This document shows positions 17,161 through 25,142 of a DNA stretch of 38,513 nt, piece after piece. A model generated the notes under the pieces. The model worked only from the letters and a program-made list of their open reading frames with translations, was not told the DNA's origin and searched no databases. Origin of the DNA: Firmicutes bacterium UBA2116. Lineage in GTDB: Bacteria > Bacillota > Clostridia > Tissierellales > Sedimentibacteraceae. The first letter of the stretch is position 1. Every line of letters begins with the position of its first letter. The position numbers and the translations under genes are program-made. The stretch covers positions 94,054-132,566 of the forward strand of contig DCYG01000045.1 of NCBI GenBank assembly GCA_002331025.1. Direction: 5' to 3'.

Positions 17161-17794
17161 AAAACCCTAAGTGTTCTCCAACCAATATTACTTTAATTCT
17201 GTTTTTCGGTTTACACATTCTTGTGATTACTATCTGACCGCACAATGTGTCCTGCATAGTGCATTCTGAACATTTGCCTGTTATGCGGCATGGCGGCTGC
17301 GTATTTGTTCTGAAAGCATTAGGAACTGTTGCATCAAGACGTATTTTTCTTACAGCCATATCTGATTCTGTTACAACCTTGTTCATGCCCGCAACAACGA
17401 TTACACTGTCAGGACCGTAACATAGAGCAGCTACTCTGTTGCCGTTACCATCTATATTTACTAGCTCTCCGTCCATCGTAACAGCATTGGCACTCATTAA
17501 GAAAACATCTGAAGTTAATGCCTGTTTCATAAGCTTAACTCTTTCTTCGGGAGATTTTGCCTTATCTCTGTCAATAACTGAAATTTTCTTTTCCTCAAGA
17601 AGCTTCTTTATACCTAATTCATCTATGGTATAAGTACCGCCCCAGCCGACAACGTCCTCCTGTTTAATCAATGACATTACTTTTTCTATTGCTTCCTCTT
17701 TAGTATCAACATAGTAACCTTCCATAAATCTTTTCTGAAGATTCTTAATTATAGTTGAAGCTTTAACCTTGTATCCTTCTCTTGTGAAATCCAT
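17159..17794 (-). CDS. LUD-domain (LutC/YkgG-like) protein with C-terminal cysteine cluster
   Basis: This 211-residue protein fits the single-domain lactate-utilisation (DUF162/LUD) family. Diagnostic segments are VVGWGGTYTIDELGI, DVFLMSANAVTMDGELVNIDG and VIVVAGMNKVV. The C terminus adds a cysteine group (PPCRITGKCSECTMQDTLCG), which may bind metal or Fe-S. LutABC proteins oxidise L-lactate, but stand-alone LUD proteins are common in anaerobes and their substrate is unknown. GGGAGGATAAT precedes the ATG. It is divergent from pepT with overlapping promoters and has no LutA or LutB partner nearby. Confidence 0.8.
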   Translation of the reverse strand: MDFTREGYKVKASTIIKNLQKRFMEGYYVDTKEEAIEKVMSLIKQEDVVGWGGTYTIDELGIKKLLEEKKISVIDRDKAKSPEERVKLMKQALTSDVFLMSANAVTMDGELVNIDGNGNRVAALCYGPDSVIVVAGMNKVVTESDMAVRKIRLDATVPNAFRTNTQPPCRITGKCSECTMQDTLCGQIVITRMCKPKNRIKVILVGEHLGF

Positions 17795-17816
17795 ATTATC
17801 CTCCCTAATGTTTTAA

Positions 17817-17845
17817 TTGTTTTATTATCCCATTAATTATATAAT
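17817..17845 (+). promoter_or_regulatory. Sigma-A promoter of pepT
   Basis: TTGTTT at 17817-17822, a 17-nt spacer and a perfect TATAAT at 17840-17845. Its -10 overlaps the -10 of the divergent LUD promoter. Confidence 0.7.
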
Positions 17846-17864
17846 ATAGTTAGTATAAATTCAA
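17836..17864 (-). promoter_or_regulatory. Sigma-A promoter of the LUD gene
   Basis: On the minus strand, TTGAAT (17859-17864), a 17-nt spacer and a perfect TATAAT (17836-17841). The two divergent promoters share two bases of -10 sequence and cannot both be occupied at once. Confidence 0.75.
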
Positions 17865-17910
17865 GAGTTGAGGGATGAAACGTAAGTACGATCCCTAAAA
17901 AGAAAGGAAT

Positions 17911-19140
17911 ATGCATACAATGAAAGTACACGAAAGATTTTTAAATTATGTAAAATATGATACACAATCAGTTCCTGACGTTGATAAAATACCAAGCAGT
18001 GAAAAGCAAAAGGATTTAGCCCGCTGCTTGGTTGAAGAGATGAAGGCGATAGGTATCAAAGATGCCTGCATGGATGAAAACGGATATGTTTACGGAACTG
18101 TACCGAAAAATACGGATAAAAATATACCGGTTATCGGATTTATTGCCCACATGGATACGGCTCCCGATATGCCGGGAAATGATATAAAAGCTAAAATAGT
18201 ATATAATTATGATGGTAAAAATATCGTATTAAACGAAGAGAAAAATATTGTTATGAAAACAGAAACGTTTGAGCATTTGGCAGATTATGCAGGTAATGAT
18301 TTGATAGTTACCGACGGTACTACTTTATTAGGAGCGGACGATAAGGCAGGCATTGCCGAAATAATGTCCATGGCTGAATTTTTTATAAACAATCCGGATA
18401 TAGAGCATGGAGATATAAAAATTGGTTTTACTCCTGATGAAGAAGTGGGAAACGGAGCAGAATTATTTAATGTAAAAGAATTCGGAGCGGATTTTGCCTA
18501 TACGGTTGACGGAGGCAAATTAGGAGAATTAGAATACGAAAATTTTAATGCAGCAAGTGCTAAAATAGAAATAAGCGGAGTTAATATTCATCCCGGTTCT
18601 GCCAAAGATAAAATGGTAAACTCCATATTAATAGCCATAGAGTTTCAAAACATGCTTCCCGTGAGAGAAACTCCGGAAAACACTGATGAATACGAGGGCT
18701 TTTATCATTTAACCGATATACATGGTGAAGTGGAAAAAACTAAACTGGATTATATTATAAGGGACCATAACCTTGAAAAGTTTAATAAGAAAAAAGAAAG
18801 AATTGAAATAATTGCGTCTTATTTAAATGAAAAGTACGGTGTGGGCACTGTCAAGGTTGAAATGACAGATTCATATTATAATATGAAAGAAAAGATATTG
18901 CCTCATATGCATATAATTGAAACGGCAAAAAAGGCTATGGAAAATTTAAATATTAAACCTATTATAGTACCGATAAGGGGAGGAACAGACGGAGCGAGAT
19001 TGTCCTATATGGGTCTGCCGTGTCCTAATCTCTGTACAGGCGGACATAATTTTCACGGCAGGTATGAGTATATACCTGTACAGTCAATGGAAAAGGTGGT
19101 TGAGCTTTTAATTGAAATAGTAAAATTGAATGTAAAATAA
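17911..19140 (+). CDS. pepT: Peptidase T (tripeptide aminopeptidase)
   Basis: This 409-residue M20-family dizinc exopeptidase removes N-terminal residues from tripeptides in the cytoplasm. Metal and catalytic residues are seen: H80/D82 in HMDTAPD, D143 in LLGADDKAG, E177/E178 in TPDEEVG, and the last histidine in CTGGHNFHG. The dimerisation domain has NIHPGSAKDKM. Length matches the family. Two starts are possible: ATG 17911 lies only about 3 nt after AAAGG, while ATG 17920 (MKVHERFLNYV) has a spacing of 12 and aligns better with known PepT N termini. Nine bases separate the choices. Confidence 0.95.
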   Translation: MHTMKVHERFLNYVKYDTQSVPDVDKIPSSEKQKDLARCLVEEMKAIGIKDACMDENGYVYGTVPKNTDKNIPVIGFIAHMDTAPDMPGNDIKAKIVYNYDGKNIVLNEEKNIVMKTETFEHLADYAGNDLIVTDGTTLLGADDKAGIAEIMSMAEFFINNPDIEHGDIKIGFTPDEEVGNGAELFNVKEFGADFAYTVDGGKLGELEYENFNAASAKIEISGVNIHPGSAKDKMVNSILIAIEFQNMLPVRETPENTDEYEGFYHLTDIHGEVEKTKLDYIIRDHNLEKFNKKKERIEIIASYLNEKYGVGTVKVEMTDSYYNMKEKILPHMHIIETAKKAMENLNIKPIIVPIRGGTDGARLSYMGLPCPNLCTGGHNFHGRYEYIPVQSMEKVVELLIEIVKLNVK

Positions 19141-19145
19141 AAGAA

Positions 19146-19399
19146 ATCCCTCATTTCGTTCGGGATGACAGAATTGTCATCCTGAACGCAGTGAAGGATC
19201 TCATCTTTAGTACAACGAGATCCCCAGTCTCATTCACCAATGTTTCAGCTCCCTATGGTCGCAAACATTGGGAATTCGTTGCGAATGACCTACCTCCATT
19301 TCTCAGGAAAAAGACTCTGAGAAATGGGGTTAGGGCAAATTTCGCTTACGCTCATGATAAGCGACTGACACCAAATTAAAATTTGGGTCATCTGCTTAT
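19146..19399. repeat. Composite intergenic repeat, expanded copy
   Basis: It begins with an inverted pair of 26-nt arms (left ending GGGATGACA, right starting TGTCATCCTGAACGCAGTGA). After ACGAGATCC come two further perfect inverted repeats: CCAATGTTT/AAACATTGG (19237-19245, 19263-19271) and CCATTTCTCAG/CTGAGAAATGG (19296-19306, 19317-19327). The 45-bp palindrome follows (19356-19399). Its right edge supplies the TAA stop (19396-19398) of the SLH gene on the minus strand. A 62-codon open frame on the plus strand here is a by-product of the repeats. Confidence 0.8.
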
Positions 19400-21021
19400 T
19401 TTTTAACCTTTTTCAATATACCGATATACGTATCATCAATCGAACTTTTACTTGTTCTATAAACATTGAATGTTTTGATGATATCATAATCATTGATACC
19501 TTCTACAAATGCTCTTTCAAATTCCCCTATAAAATTTAATACATAGAGACGATTCAAAGAATATTTGCTGAAAATTCCTTCGTGCTCAATTAAACCAAGT
19601 GTTGACGGCTTTTCTGCTTTTTCAATCATTAACAGATTTACAAGTTCAACAACTCTTAAGTTTTTATTCAATGCATTAACCCCGGATGTATATCTCAGGA
19701 AGTTTGTGTCCTTGTAAAGTGAATAACTGTACTTTCCGAAGCTGTAATCTCTGAAATCAACCAATTCAGAACCTGCCGCCAGATCCCATTTTATATTTAA
19801 AAGAGAAGGTATATCGTTTGATTTTTTCAAATCATCAAATACTAAGGTCCTGAGCATTTCTTTATTGTTGTTTTTAATATAATAAGTATATCTGTAAAAT
19901 AAAATATTTGCTTTGGCATTGATGTTTGTGGTTAAATTATACCATTTTTCCAATGCTCCCATATATAGATCTTCTTTAACGTCATACTTGCTTACCACGG
20001 TAAAAATCTGCATCAATTCAGAATCCTTCAAATCATCTCTTTCAATTATATTTGCCAATAATTCATCAGCAAATATAGATTTTTCCTCATCTGAATACTT
20101 ACCGAAAGTAATCATGTAAAAGTTTGTACCTACTATATTATAATAACCGTTTGAACGTAATGCAGCCATTGTTTCAACTGCATTTAAATCATAAAGATGA
20201 GCGTCCTCGGGGAAAATATATCCGCCAAACAATACAAATTCTAAAGTATCCTTCGCTTTAATAAATTTCCTGTCGTCAGCAGTGGCATTGCTCCAATCAT
20301 ATGTTTGAAAATATGAGTACATGTCTTCACCCTTGATAGGCATGAATTCAATTTTATTTAAATATCTGCTGCTGTCACTTGTTTTAATATCCTGATAAAC
20401 TCTGTTTATCAGTGCTGCTGCCTCCGCTCTTGTAATATTGTTGCTTCCCTTAAAGGTTCCATCTTCATATCCCGAAATAATTCCCGAATTGTAAAGTCGC
20501 TTTATTTCATTATAATATTTGTTATTAGCGTTTACATCCTTAAAATTAAGATTGTTGTCATATATTGCATCATTACTGAAAACCGCCAAAAGAGCTGTTG
20601 ATTCTTCTCTTGTGATCGGTCTGTCCGGATAAAAATCAGAACCTCTAAAAATGTCGTAGAATGAATAATCTTTATTTGATTTCAAACGTTCATACATCGA
20701 TATTACGAATGTATAAGCCCAATGCTTATCTGACATATCATTATAAGACATGTCGCTTGTATAAATCTCATTCATTTGTTTTTGTCCATAAGCAGTCTTT
20801 GCTAAAATGGTTATAAATTCGGCTCTGGTGATATTGTTTTCAGGTCTGAAAGTAAAATCACCATATCCTTTAAAAACTTTTAAGGTGTTAGAAGCAAAAT
20901 CAATATTGCTTGCCGCCCAGTGATTATATGTATCATAATACACTGTTTTTGCCAATGCGGGTTGAATGGATAACACATTAAAAATAGTAATTAATAATAA
21001 TAGCTTAATAAATTTGTTCAA
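19396..21021 (-). CDS. SLH-domain surface protein
   Basis: This 541-residue secreted protein has a signal peptide at about residues 1-24. Three S-layer homology domains follow: about 27-75 (FRPENNITRAEFI), 90-150 (FYPDRPITREEST) and 156-215 (GTFKGSNNITRAEAAALI). SLH domains anchor proteins to pyruvylated wall polymers. The remaining 320 residues are helical and match nothing I recognise. The start is TTG at 21021, with GGGTGATG upstream. That site overlaps the stop of the methylase gene 9 nt away, so the two genes are probably translated from one mRNA. The stop codon is contributed by a palindromic repeat. Confidence 0.85.
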   Translation of the reverse strand: MNKFIKLLLLITIFNVLSIQPALAKTVYYDTYNHWAASNIDFASNTLKVFKGYGDFTFRPENNITRAEFITILAKTAYGQKQMNEIYTSDMSYNDMSDKHWAYTFVISMYERLKSNKDYSFYDIFRGSDFYPDRPITREESTALLAVFSNDAIYDNNLNFKDVNANNKYYNEIKRLYNSGIISGYEDGTFKGSNNITRAEAAALINRVYQDIKTSDSSRYLNKIEFMPIKGEDMYSYFQTYDWSNATADDRKFIKAKDTLEFVLFGGYIFPEDAHLYDLNAVETMAALRSNGYYNIVGTNFYMITFGKYSDEEKSIFADELLANIIERDDLKDSELMQIFTVVSKYDVKEDLYMGALEKWYNLTTNINAKANILFYRYTYYIKNNNKEMLRTLVFDDLKKSNDIPSLLNIKWDLAAGSELVDFRDYSFGKYSYSLYKDTNFLRYTSGVNALNKNLRVVELVNLLMIEKAEKPSTLGLIEHEGIFSKYSLNRLYVLNFIGEFERAFVEGINDYDIIKTFNVYRTSKSSIDDTYIGILKKVKK

Positions 21022-21030
21022 TATGCATCA

Positions 21031-22896
21031 TCACCCTTTTTCATTATACTTATAAATTATATTTACCTCCTCATCACTTATATTAAACATCTTTTTAAGG
21101 AATAATTCAATACTAATTTTTCCTAAATCAGATATATTTTGAGCTTGCTTTTCAGTGGGTAAATATATTTTTGCATTATTCAATTTGTTGGGATAATATT
21201 CATATAATCCGTTTCCTACTTTTTTTGCAACACATTTGAAATAGAATTCAAATATATTAGAATTTAAATAGTTCAGCAAATACTCATAATTGATATTATC
21301 TCTTAAATTATTTATAAAGTAAATATCTGCGCTGCAGAAATAACCTTTTTCGTCATAACAGAAATTATTTCCTTTTGACTTGTATGGGAAAATTATTTTC
21401 GGATTCTCAAAATCAGATTGAATACGGCTCCATTGGAGCTCATACCATTTACGATATCCATTTTTGCATTCTCGTCTGTTTGACAGCTTATCCTTAAACC
21501 GGGACAAATAATTGATTGTATTTGGATATTTTTTTTCGTCATCTATTAAATTTGTGTATATTAAGTATAAGTTATTATATTTAATATCTGATTTTGATAT
21601 GTTACTGTTTTTAATCCATTTCCTGAGCAAATTTTCTTCGATATTATAATTTTTGATAATTTCCTCATTCACAATGAAAGCTTTGTCTAAACCGGTTATT
21701 ATTCCCTGCTTTATACTGCATATATCCTTTACGCAAGTATTGGAAATTGCATTAATTCTATTGAACAGCTGTTCATCCGCATCCTTTAAAATAATCCAGC
21801 CTGTGCTTTTAAGCTTATCCTGATCGTAGCGGAAGCTTTCAATTTTATCATTAATATATTTGACGTATGGAAATTGATTATTGTTCCCGACTAAATTAAA
21901 TAATGTTATGACAGCCGGGCTTACCATAGCATTTTTAAAAGTTGTTTTTCCGCTGAAATCAGACAGAGATACGATGCTGAAATTTTCCTTTAAATATTCT
22001 CTCAATCTATCGGCATAAAGCGCTTCCAAAAAATACCTTGAGGTAATAAAGGACAGTATGCCGTTATATTTTAACAATCCCTTGCCTTTTTGGAAAAAGC
22101 AGTAGGAAATATCCGCTTTATCATAAAAAACTTCGGCATATTTTTCATATAAACTTTTTTTATATTCGGCTGAAGTGTTTTTATGACCCACATATGGAGG
22201 ATTTCCTATGATAATATCAAAATCACCTATGTTAATATCATCAATAAGAAAATCCAGATTATATATGTTAAAGTGTACATCATTGCGGTCACTGATGAAA
22301 AGAATACTCATTTTAGTTAAAAATATGGAAAAATCATCTATATCAATACCATAAATCATATTTTCGATTATATATTTGTCGTCTGCATCATTTAATTTAC
22401 TTTTAATTCTTCTAAAACTTTCTGCAAGAAAGTAGCCTCCTCCACAGGACGGATCAAGAATTTTTAATTTTTTGTTTATTCCTTTGATACGAAATACCTG
22501 AGAAAGCATCTTATCAATCAATTCATATGGTGTATACACTTGTCCCAGCACTTTCTTTTCCCTGGAAGTCAGCAAGTCCTCATATAGCTCAGCAGGGCTG
22601 TACATGGGGTTTTTATCGACGCTTAATGCAATTAAATTGAATATTTTTTCTTCGGTATTTTTGTCATTTAAGTTAAACTTTATATGTTCTTTAAATACAT
22701 TCGGTTCATCACCGTAAAAATTCGGGGTACTTCTGTAACTTGTGTAACCTTGGACCAAAATACCACTTCCGGAAGTCTTTATATCATAAAGGATTTTGGA
22801 TACAAAAAAAATCACATATTTAACGCAGCATATATAATCTGCGTATTCCATTTCCTTTATGATCGAAACTATTCCTTTCGCCAATGACTTGTTCAT
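21031..22896 (-). CDS. Solitary N6-adenine DNA methyltransferase resembling C. difficile CamA
   Basis: A protein of 621 residues from the preferred start ATG 22896 has the N6-adenine methylase architecture. SAM-binding motif I is ILDPSCGGGYF (D148). The catalytic NPPY (N232) occurs in IIIGNPPYVGHK. A large C-terminal target-recognition domain includes QGIITGLDKAF, NRRECKNGYRKWYELQWSR, FPYKS and FCSADIY. Those segments and the NPPYVGHK-RYFLEAL region closely resemble the conserved orphan methylase CamA (CD2758), which methylates the last A of CAAAAA. An upstream ATG at 22926 is open but has no ribosome-binding site and overlaps a promoter -10. ATG 22896 follows AGAGGTAC. No restriction gene is adjacent. 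Confidence 0.87.
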   Translation of the reverse strand: MNKSLAKGIVSIIKEMEYADYICCVKYVIFFVSKILYDIKTSGSGILVQGYTSYRSTPNFYGDEPNVFKEHIKFNLNDKNTEEKIFNLIALSVDKNPMYSPAELYEDLLTSREKKVLGQVYTPYELIDKMLSQVFRIKGINKKLKILDPSCGGGYFLAESFRRIKSKLNDADDKYIIENMIYGIDIDDFSIFLTKMSILFISDRNDVHFNIYNLDFLIDDINIGDFDIIIGNPPYVGHKNTSAEYKKSLYEKYAEVFYDKADISYCFFQKGKGLLKYNGILSFITSRYFLEALYADRLREYLKENFSIVSLSDFSGKTTFKNAMVSPAVITLFNLVGNNNQFPYVKYINDKIESFRYDQDKLKSTGWIILKDADEQLFNRINAISNTCVKDICSIKQGIITGLDKAFIVNEEIIKNYNIEENLLRKWIKNSNISKSDIKYNNLYLIYTNLIDDEKKYPNTINYLSRFKDKLSNRRECKNGYRKWYELQWSRIQSDFENPKIIFPYKSKGNNFCYDEKGYFCSADIYFINNLRDNINYEYLLNYLNSNIFEFYFKCVAKKVGNGLYEYYPNKLNNAKIYLPTEKQAQNISDLGKISIELFLKKMFNISDEEVNIIYKYNEKG

Positions 22897-22926
22897 CAGT
22901 ACCTCTTGAGTTGCTTTGTTTTGCAT

Positions 22927-22955
22927 ATCTTATCATTTTTTTAAAATAAAATCAA
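22927..22955 (-). promoter_or_regulatory. Promoter of the methylase-SLH operon
   Basis: On the minus strand, TTGATT (22950-22955), a 17-nt spacer and TAAGAT (22927-22932). Transcription would start inside the first codons of the long open frame, which supports the downstream ATG at 22896. Confidence 0.5.
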
Positions 22956-23001
22956 TATAATCGGCTTCAAAATGCTATATAGTATATGTGGAGGTGATAA
23001 T

Positions 23002-23235
23002 ATGGCAATTATAGCTAATAAATACAACTCTAAATTGAAATTATTCTACAATGCAGGTACAGACGAAAATGGTAAAGACATCATTAAGAATAAGACCTAT
23101 TCAAACATTAAGGCAGCAGTGGCTAACGATGATGTATATAACTTAGGTGTTGAGCTGTCACAGCTTCAGGAATTCCCGTTAGTAAACCTAGTTCGCCTGG
23201 AAGAGTATCAGCTGTTGAACGATGTTGAAGATTAA
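23002..23235 (+). CDS. DUF1659 family small protein
   Basis: This 77-residue protein fits DUF1659, small Firmicute proteins of unknown role usually paired with DUF2922. The fold appears to be mixed strand and helix (KLKLFYNAGTDENGKDIIKNKTY, then a C-terminal acidic tail). The strong GGAGGTGAT site at 22990-22998 selects ATG 23002; the open frame extends 10 codons further upstream. It is divergent from the methylase and followed, after a repeat, by the DUF2922 gene. Confidence 0.8.
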   Translation: MAIIANKYNSKLKLFYNAGTDENGKDIIKNKTYSNIKAAVANDDVYNLGVELSQLQEFPLVNLVRLEEYQLLNDVED

Positions 23236-23240
23236 TATAT

Positions 23241-23314
23241 GTCATCTGAACGCAGTGAAAGATCTCCTGTGTTACTCATGGTGAGATTCTTCGGGCTAAG
23301 ATCCTCAGAATGAC
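23241..23314. repeat. Inverted 28-nt arms between DUF1659 and DUF2922 genes
   Basis: The left arm is GTCATCTGAACGCAGTGAAA then GATCTC. The right arm, read on the minus strand, is GTCATTCTGAGGATCTTAGC then CCGAAGAATCTCAC. The GTCAT ends point outward, opposite to the copies at 19.15, 26.4 and 34.7 kb. It splits a gene pair that is normally adjacent. Confidence 0.75.
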
Positions 23315-23342
23315 AAAGACTATATTATAAAGGGGTGATAAT

Positions 23343-23555
23343 ATGGCAAAAAGGTTATTGATGGCATTTAAAACCTTGGACGGGGCAACAACTTCATTAA
23401 CGGTTGATGAACCGAGAGACGGACTGACAGAAGCTGAGGTAAGAGCGGTTATGGACAATATAATTGCAAAAAATATATTCGAAACTAAAAAAGGCGATCT
23501 GTTTGAAATAAAGTCTGCTGAAATAATATCTACAACCGAAGAAATTTTAATATAG
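23343..23555 (+). CDS. DUF2922 family small protein
   Basis: This 70-residue protein matches DUF2922: KRLLMAFKTLDGATTSLTVDEPRDGLTEAEV, then VMDNIIAKNIF, ending in a strand. It is the usual partner of DUF1659; neither has a known function. AAGGGGTGATAAT precedes the ATG. The pair is probably co-transcribed through the intervening repeat. Confidence 0.8.
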   Translation: MAKRLLMAFKTLDGATTSLTVDEPRDGLTEAEVRAVMDNIIAKNIFETKKGDLFEIKSAEIISTTEEILI

Positions 23556-23570
23556 ATTTTGGTAATACTG

Positions 23571-23610
23571 TGATATAATCATATGCAGGGCGGAAAACCG
23601 CCCTGCATAT
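23571..23610 (+). promoter_or_regulatory. Extended -10 promoter followed by a 13-bp perfect hairpin at the dsdA 5' end
   Basis: TGATATAAT (23571-23579) is an extended -10. Two bases later starts ATATGCAGGGCGG (23581-23593), loop AAAA and the exact complement (23598-23610). No T run follows, so on the plus strand it is a poor terminator. If the promoter is used, the transcript begins inside or beside the hairpin. The hairpin could also end the DUF2922 transcript or stabilise the dsdA mRNA. A short string of TGAACA/TGAACG-like repeats fills the gap to dsdA. Confidence 0.5.
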
Positions 23611-23662
23611 AATAATGAACAGTGAACGGTAAAAAATGAACAATGAAGGACAGGAGGATTCA

Positions 23663-24994
23663 ATGATTAATATAGAAGAAATTATAAACAGTAACAAAAC
23701 TCTGAAAGATGTATCTCAGCTAAAAGAAGTTTTATGGATCAATCCTAAAAATACGCAGTACGAAGAAGCCGCAAAAATAATAAACCTTGATACATCATTG
23801 ATAGATGATGCAGAAAGACGTTTAAACAAATTTGCGCCTCTTATAGAAATTCTCTTTCCCGAAACGCAAAAATCCCATGGAATTATAGAGTCACCATTAA
23901 GAGAAATAAATAATATGAAGCAAAGATTAATATCATCATGCGATACTCAAATTTACGGAAAACTGCTGCTCAAAATGGACAGTCATTTGGCTATAGCCGG
24001 CTCCGTTAAGGCAAGAGGAGGAATATACGAAGTTCTTAAATACGCTGAAACTCTTGCTTTAAAAAATAATATTTTAAAGGAAGACGACGATTATTCGATT
24101 ATGGCAGAAAAAAGATTTAAGGATTTTTTCGGTCAACATAAAATTCAGGTTGGATCAACCGGTAACTTAGGACTCAGTATAGGAATTACCTCGGCAACAT
24201 TAGGGTTTAATGTAACAGTACATATGTCATCTGATGCAAAGCAGTGGAAAAAAGATTTACTGAGATCCAAGGGTGCACAGGTCGTAGAATATGACGGCGA
24301 CTTTTCCAAAGCTGTGGAAGAAGGAAGGAAGATGTCCGATCAGGATCATATGAGCTACTTTGTGGATGATGAGAATTCAATGAATTTATTCTTAGGCTAC
24401 GCAGTTGCTGCAAAAAGATTGAAAAGACAATTGGATGATATGAATATTACGGTAAATAAGGATAATCCGTTGTTTGTTTATCTGCCTTGCGGAGTAGGAG
24501 GAGCACCGGGAGGAATAACTTACGGGCTGAAGTCAATTTATAAGGATGATGTTCACTGCTTCTTTGTGGAGCCCACGCACGCACCTGCAATGCTGACAGG
24601 TATGGCAACCGGACTTCATAACGATATAAGCGTTCAGGATCTTGGTATAGACGGAAAAACTCATGCAGACGGATTAGCGGTGGGAAGACCTTCTAAGCTT
24701 GTGGGCAAGATGATGGATTATTTATTAGGAGGAGTTTTCACCATAGAGGATTATAAATTATATGATAATATGAGAATGCTGAAAACTTCCGAAAATATAG
24801 ATATTGAGCCGTCGGCATGCGCCGGATTTGAAGGGGTAATAAAAATAGAAAAATCTGAAGCAGGAAAAGATTATATAAACAAACATCAATTGAAAGATAA
24901 AATGAAAAATGCAACTCATATAGGCTGGGCAACGGGAGGAAGCTTAGTACCGGAAGAGATAAACAAAGAATTCTTAGCCACTTATTTGAAATAA
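23663..24994 (+). CDS. dsdA: D-serine ammonia-lyase
   Basis: This 443-residue PLP enzyme deaminates D-serine to pyruvate and ammonia. The Schiff-base lysine is K116 in HLAIAGSVKARGGIYEVL. The phosphate-binding and cofactor loops (GSTGNLGLSIG, PCGVGGAPGG) and the C-terminal HIGWATGGSLVPEE are typical of DsdA rather than serine racemase. The start at 23663 is chosen because GGAGGATTCA lies just before it; the frame is open from 23636. It is followed by a REP-like element and then hisS. It may supply pyruvate and detoxify D-serine. Confidence 0.94.
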   Translation: MINIEEIINSNKTLKDVSQLKEVLWINPKNTQYEEAAKIINLDTSLIDDAERRLNKFAPLIEILFPETQKSHGIIESPLREINNMKQRLISSCDTQIYGKLLLKMDSHLAIAGSVKARGGIYEVLKYAETLALKNNILKEDDDYSIMAEKRFKDFFGQHKIQVGSTGNLGLSIGITSATLGFNVTVHMSSDAKQWKKDLLRSKGAQVVEYDGDFSKAVEEGRKMSDQDHMSYFVDDENSMNLFLGYAVAAKRLKRQLDDMNITVNKDNPLFVYLPCGVGGAPGGITYGLKSIYKDDVHCFFVEPTHAPAMLTGMATGLHNDISVQDLGIDGKTHADGLAVGRPSKLVGKMMDYLLGGVFTIEDYKLYDNMRMLKTSENIDIEPSACAGFEGVIKIEKSEAGKDYINKHQLKDKMKNATHIGWATGGSLVPEEINKEFLATYLK

Positions 24995-24995
24995 A

Positions 24996-25128
24996 GACAG
25001 AGGGGACGGTTCTCGCTGACCGGGAATCTCCTAATAATTTACAAAAATGTATTGATAATTAAACGATATTTTGTTAACATAAAACAAATAAAAGTGTTAT
25101 TGGACAGAAAGAACCGTCTCCTCTGTCC
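24996..25128. repeat. REP/BIME-like inverted element between dsdA and hisS
   Basis: GACAGAGGGGACGGTTCT (24996-25013) and AGAACCGTCTCCTCTGTC (25110-25127) are inverted copies with 17 of 18 matches, separated by about 96 nt of AT-rich sequence. GGGGACGGTTCT/AGAACCGTCCCC units are typical of Firmicute REP sequences mobilised by REP-associated tyrosine (Y1, IS200-like) transposases. No such transposase is in the window. The left unit begins at the dsdA stop and the right ends just before the hisS ribosome-binding site. Confidence 0.85.
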
Positions 25129-25142
25129 AAAAAGGAGGAACG

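Noticed and set aside
19191..19379. Open frame of 62 codons on the plus strand
   Set aside because: It lies wholly inside the composite repeat, has no ribosome-binding site, and its sequence is explained by inverted repeats.
21031..22926. Complete restriction-modification system
   Set aside because: No endonuclease or specificity gene flanks the methylase; its partner encodes an SLH protein, and the methylase lacks a visible nuclease motif.
22897..22926. Use of the upstream ATG (22926) for the methylase
   Set aside because: It has no ribosome-binding site and directly abuts a predicted -10 box, while ATG 22896 has AGAGGT at good spacing.
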